Below are positions 7,901-8,635 of a DNA stretch of 8,635 nucleotides, one piece after another; position 1 is the first letter of the stretch; the number at the start of each line of letters is the position of its first letter. The DNA comes from Verrucomicrobiales bacterium. GTDB taxonomy: Bacteria > Verrucomicrobiota > Verrucomicrobiia > Verrucomicrobiales > Akkermansiaceae. A program made the position numbers and the translations under genes. Under the pieces are notes generated by a model. It did no database searches. It saw nothing but the letters and a program-made list of their open reading frames with translations, and was not told the DNA's origin. Where the stretch lies: assembly GCA_003527555.1 (NCBI GenBank), contig DPWT01000140.1:1-8635 (forward strand). The letters run 5' to 3'.

Positions 7901-8635
7901 TTAGATTTCTGATACTTCAAGATTACTGACCTCGTCCTTAACCTTTTCAGCAAGGGGCGTCGAAAGGTAACGTTCCGTGCTACTGCAAGCGACCGTGACG
8001 ATCCGTTTACCAGCAAATTCTGGGCGCTTGGCAATTTCAATGGCAGCCCAGATGTTCGCACCACTGGAAATGCCCACAGGGATACCCTCGTTTTGCGCCA
8101 CTTTTTGAGCCATGGAAAATGCGTCATCGTTACTTACGCAAACAACTTCATCAATGATATCCCTGTTGAGGTTTCCTGGGATAAAACCAGCACCAATTCC
8201 CTGAATCTTGTGTGGCCCAGGCTCGCCGCCGGAAATCACCGGACTATCAGCGGGCTCCACAGCAATGGCTTTCATTTCACATCGTGACTTAAGCACCTCA
8301 GAGACTCCAGTAATAGTTCCGCCCGTACCAACACCAGCAACAAAAGCATCTATTTTACCATCGGTATCGTTCCATATCTCTTCAGCGGTTGTCTGCCTGT
8401 GCGCCTCTGGGTTTGCCGGGTTGTCAAATTGGCTAGGACCAAATGCACCTACACCCGCCTCTCCGACGAGCTGCTTCGCCTTGGCAATAGCCCCACCCAT
8501 ACCCTTCGCACCTGGCGTTAGAACGATTTCAGCTCCCAACATGCGAAGCAAAACTCGACGCTCCATGGACATGGTTTCAGGCATTGTCAAAATACAGCGA
8601 TAACCCTTCGCTCGGGCTACAAACGCAAGAGCTAT
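7901..8635 (-). CDS. cysK: Cysteine synthase A (O-acetylserine sulfhydrylase), 5' end beyond window
   Basis: This PLP enzyme joins O-acetylserine and sulfide to form cysteine. The window holds 244 C-terminal residues of an expected ~320. The frame is open to the edge ([12 protein letters not shown]), so about 75 N-terminal residues, including the PLP-binding lysine and the TSGNTG loop, lie outside. Visible family motifs are [36 protein letters not shown], the PLP phosphate loop GTGGT (8329-8315), [21 protein letters not shown] and the C-terminal ERYLSTPL. The ERYLSTPL end and PETMS motif favour CysK over CysM or cystathionine beta-synthase, though close PLP relatives are hard to separate without the N-terminus. 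A TTG at 8590 is an internal leucine codon, not a start. It heads the visible part of the minus-strand cluster with proA and the PHP phosphatase; any promoter is upstream of the window. Confidence 0.93.
   Translation of the reverse strand: MALAFVARAKGYRCILTMPETMSMERRVLLRMLGAEIVLTPGAKGMGGAIAKAKQLVGEAGVGAFGPSQFDNPANPEAHRQTTAEEIWNDTDGKIDAFVAGVGTGGTITGVSEVLKSRCEMKAIAVEPADSPVISGGEPGPHKIQGIGAGFIPGNLNRDIIDEVVCVSNDDAFSMAQKVAQNEGIPVGISSGANIWAAIEIAKRPEFAGKRIVTVACSSTERYLSTPLAEKVKDEVSNLEVSEI

Noticed and set aside
7864..8127. N-terminal extension of the proA frame, reaching 507 aa
   Set aside because: It overlaps cysK in another frame, has low-complexity basic content unlike ProA, and the normal ProA length is about 417 aa.
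1..8635. CRISPR arrays, tRNA or rRNA genes, insertion sequences, prophage or defence genes
   Set aside because: No direct repeat series, cloverleaf, transposase motif or phage-like protein was seen; coding density leaves no gap above 100 nt.

Overview
The window is a chromosomal stretch of central metabolism of about 8.6 kb, made up of six dense protein-coding genes. I see no mobile elements, CRISPR arrays, rRNA or tRNA genes. Moderate GC, weak or absent Shine-Dalgarno sequences before most genes, and an uncharacterised secreted helical protein fit a Gram-negative bacterium. My impression, from family resemblance only, is a marine-type Verrucomicrobiota; this is inference and not proven by the window.

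Layout. The + strand opens inside gltB (large subunit of NADPH-dependent glutamate synthase, C-terminal half, 1-2289). A complete gltD (small subunit, 2331-3827) follows after 41 nt. A perfect 10-bp inverted repeat starts right after the gltD stop, and the minus-strand gene for the secreted hypothetical protein (3871-4821) converges on it. A 93-nt divergent spacer (4822-4914) holds a good sigma70-like promoter pointing to purU (formyltetrahydrofolate deformylase, + strand, most likely 4915-5769), with a small palindrome over its -10 box. The purU stop codon directly abuts the stop codon of a PHP-family histidinol-phosphatase-like gene on the minus strand (5770-6594). That gene is the last of a tight minus-strand cluster, read right to left: cysK (cysteine synthase, 5' end beyond the window), proA (gamma-glutamyl phosphate reductase), PHP phosphatase.

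How it fits together. GltB and GltD form one enzyme that makes glutamate from glutamine and 2-oxoglutarate. ProA draws on the glutamate pool for proline, CysK makes cysteine, the PHP enzyme plausibly completes the histidinol phosphate step, and PurU balances one-carbon folates by releasing formate. The theme is amino-acid and one-carbon biosynthesis. The minus-strand cluster joins steps of different pathways, so it looks like a housekeeping transcription unit and not a single pathway. I found no convincing novel system. The least explained items are the secreted hypothetical protein and the palindrome in the divergent promoter region.
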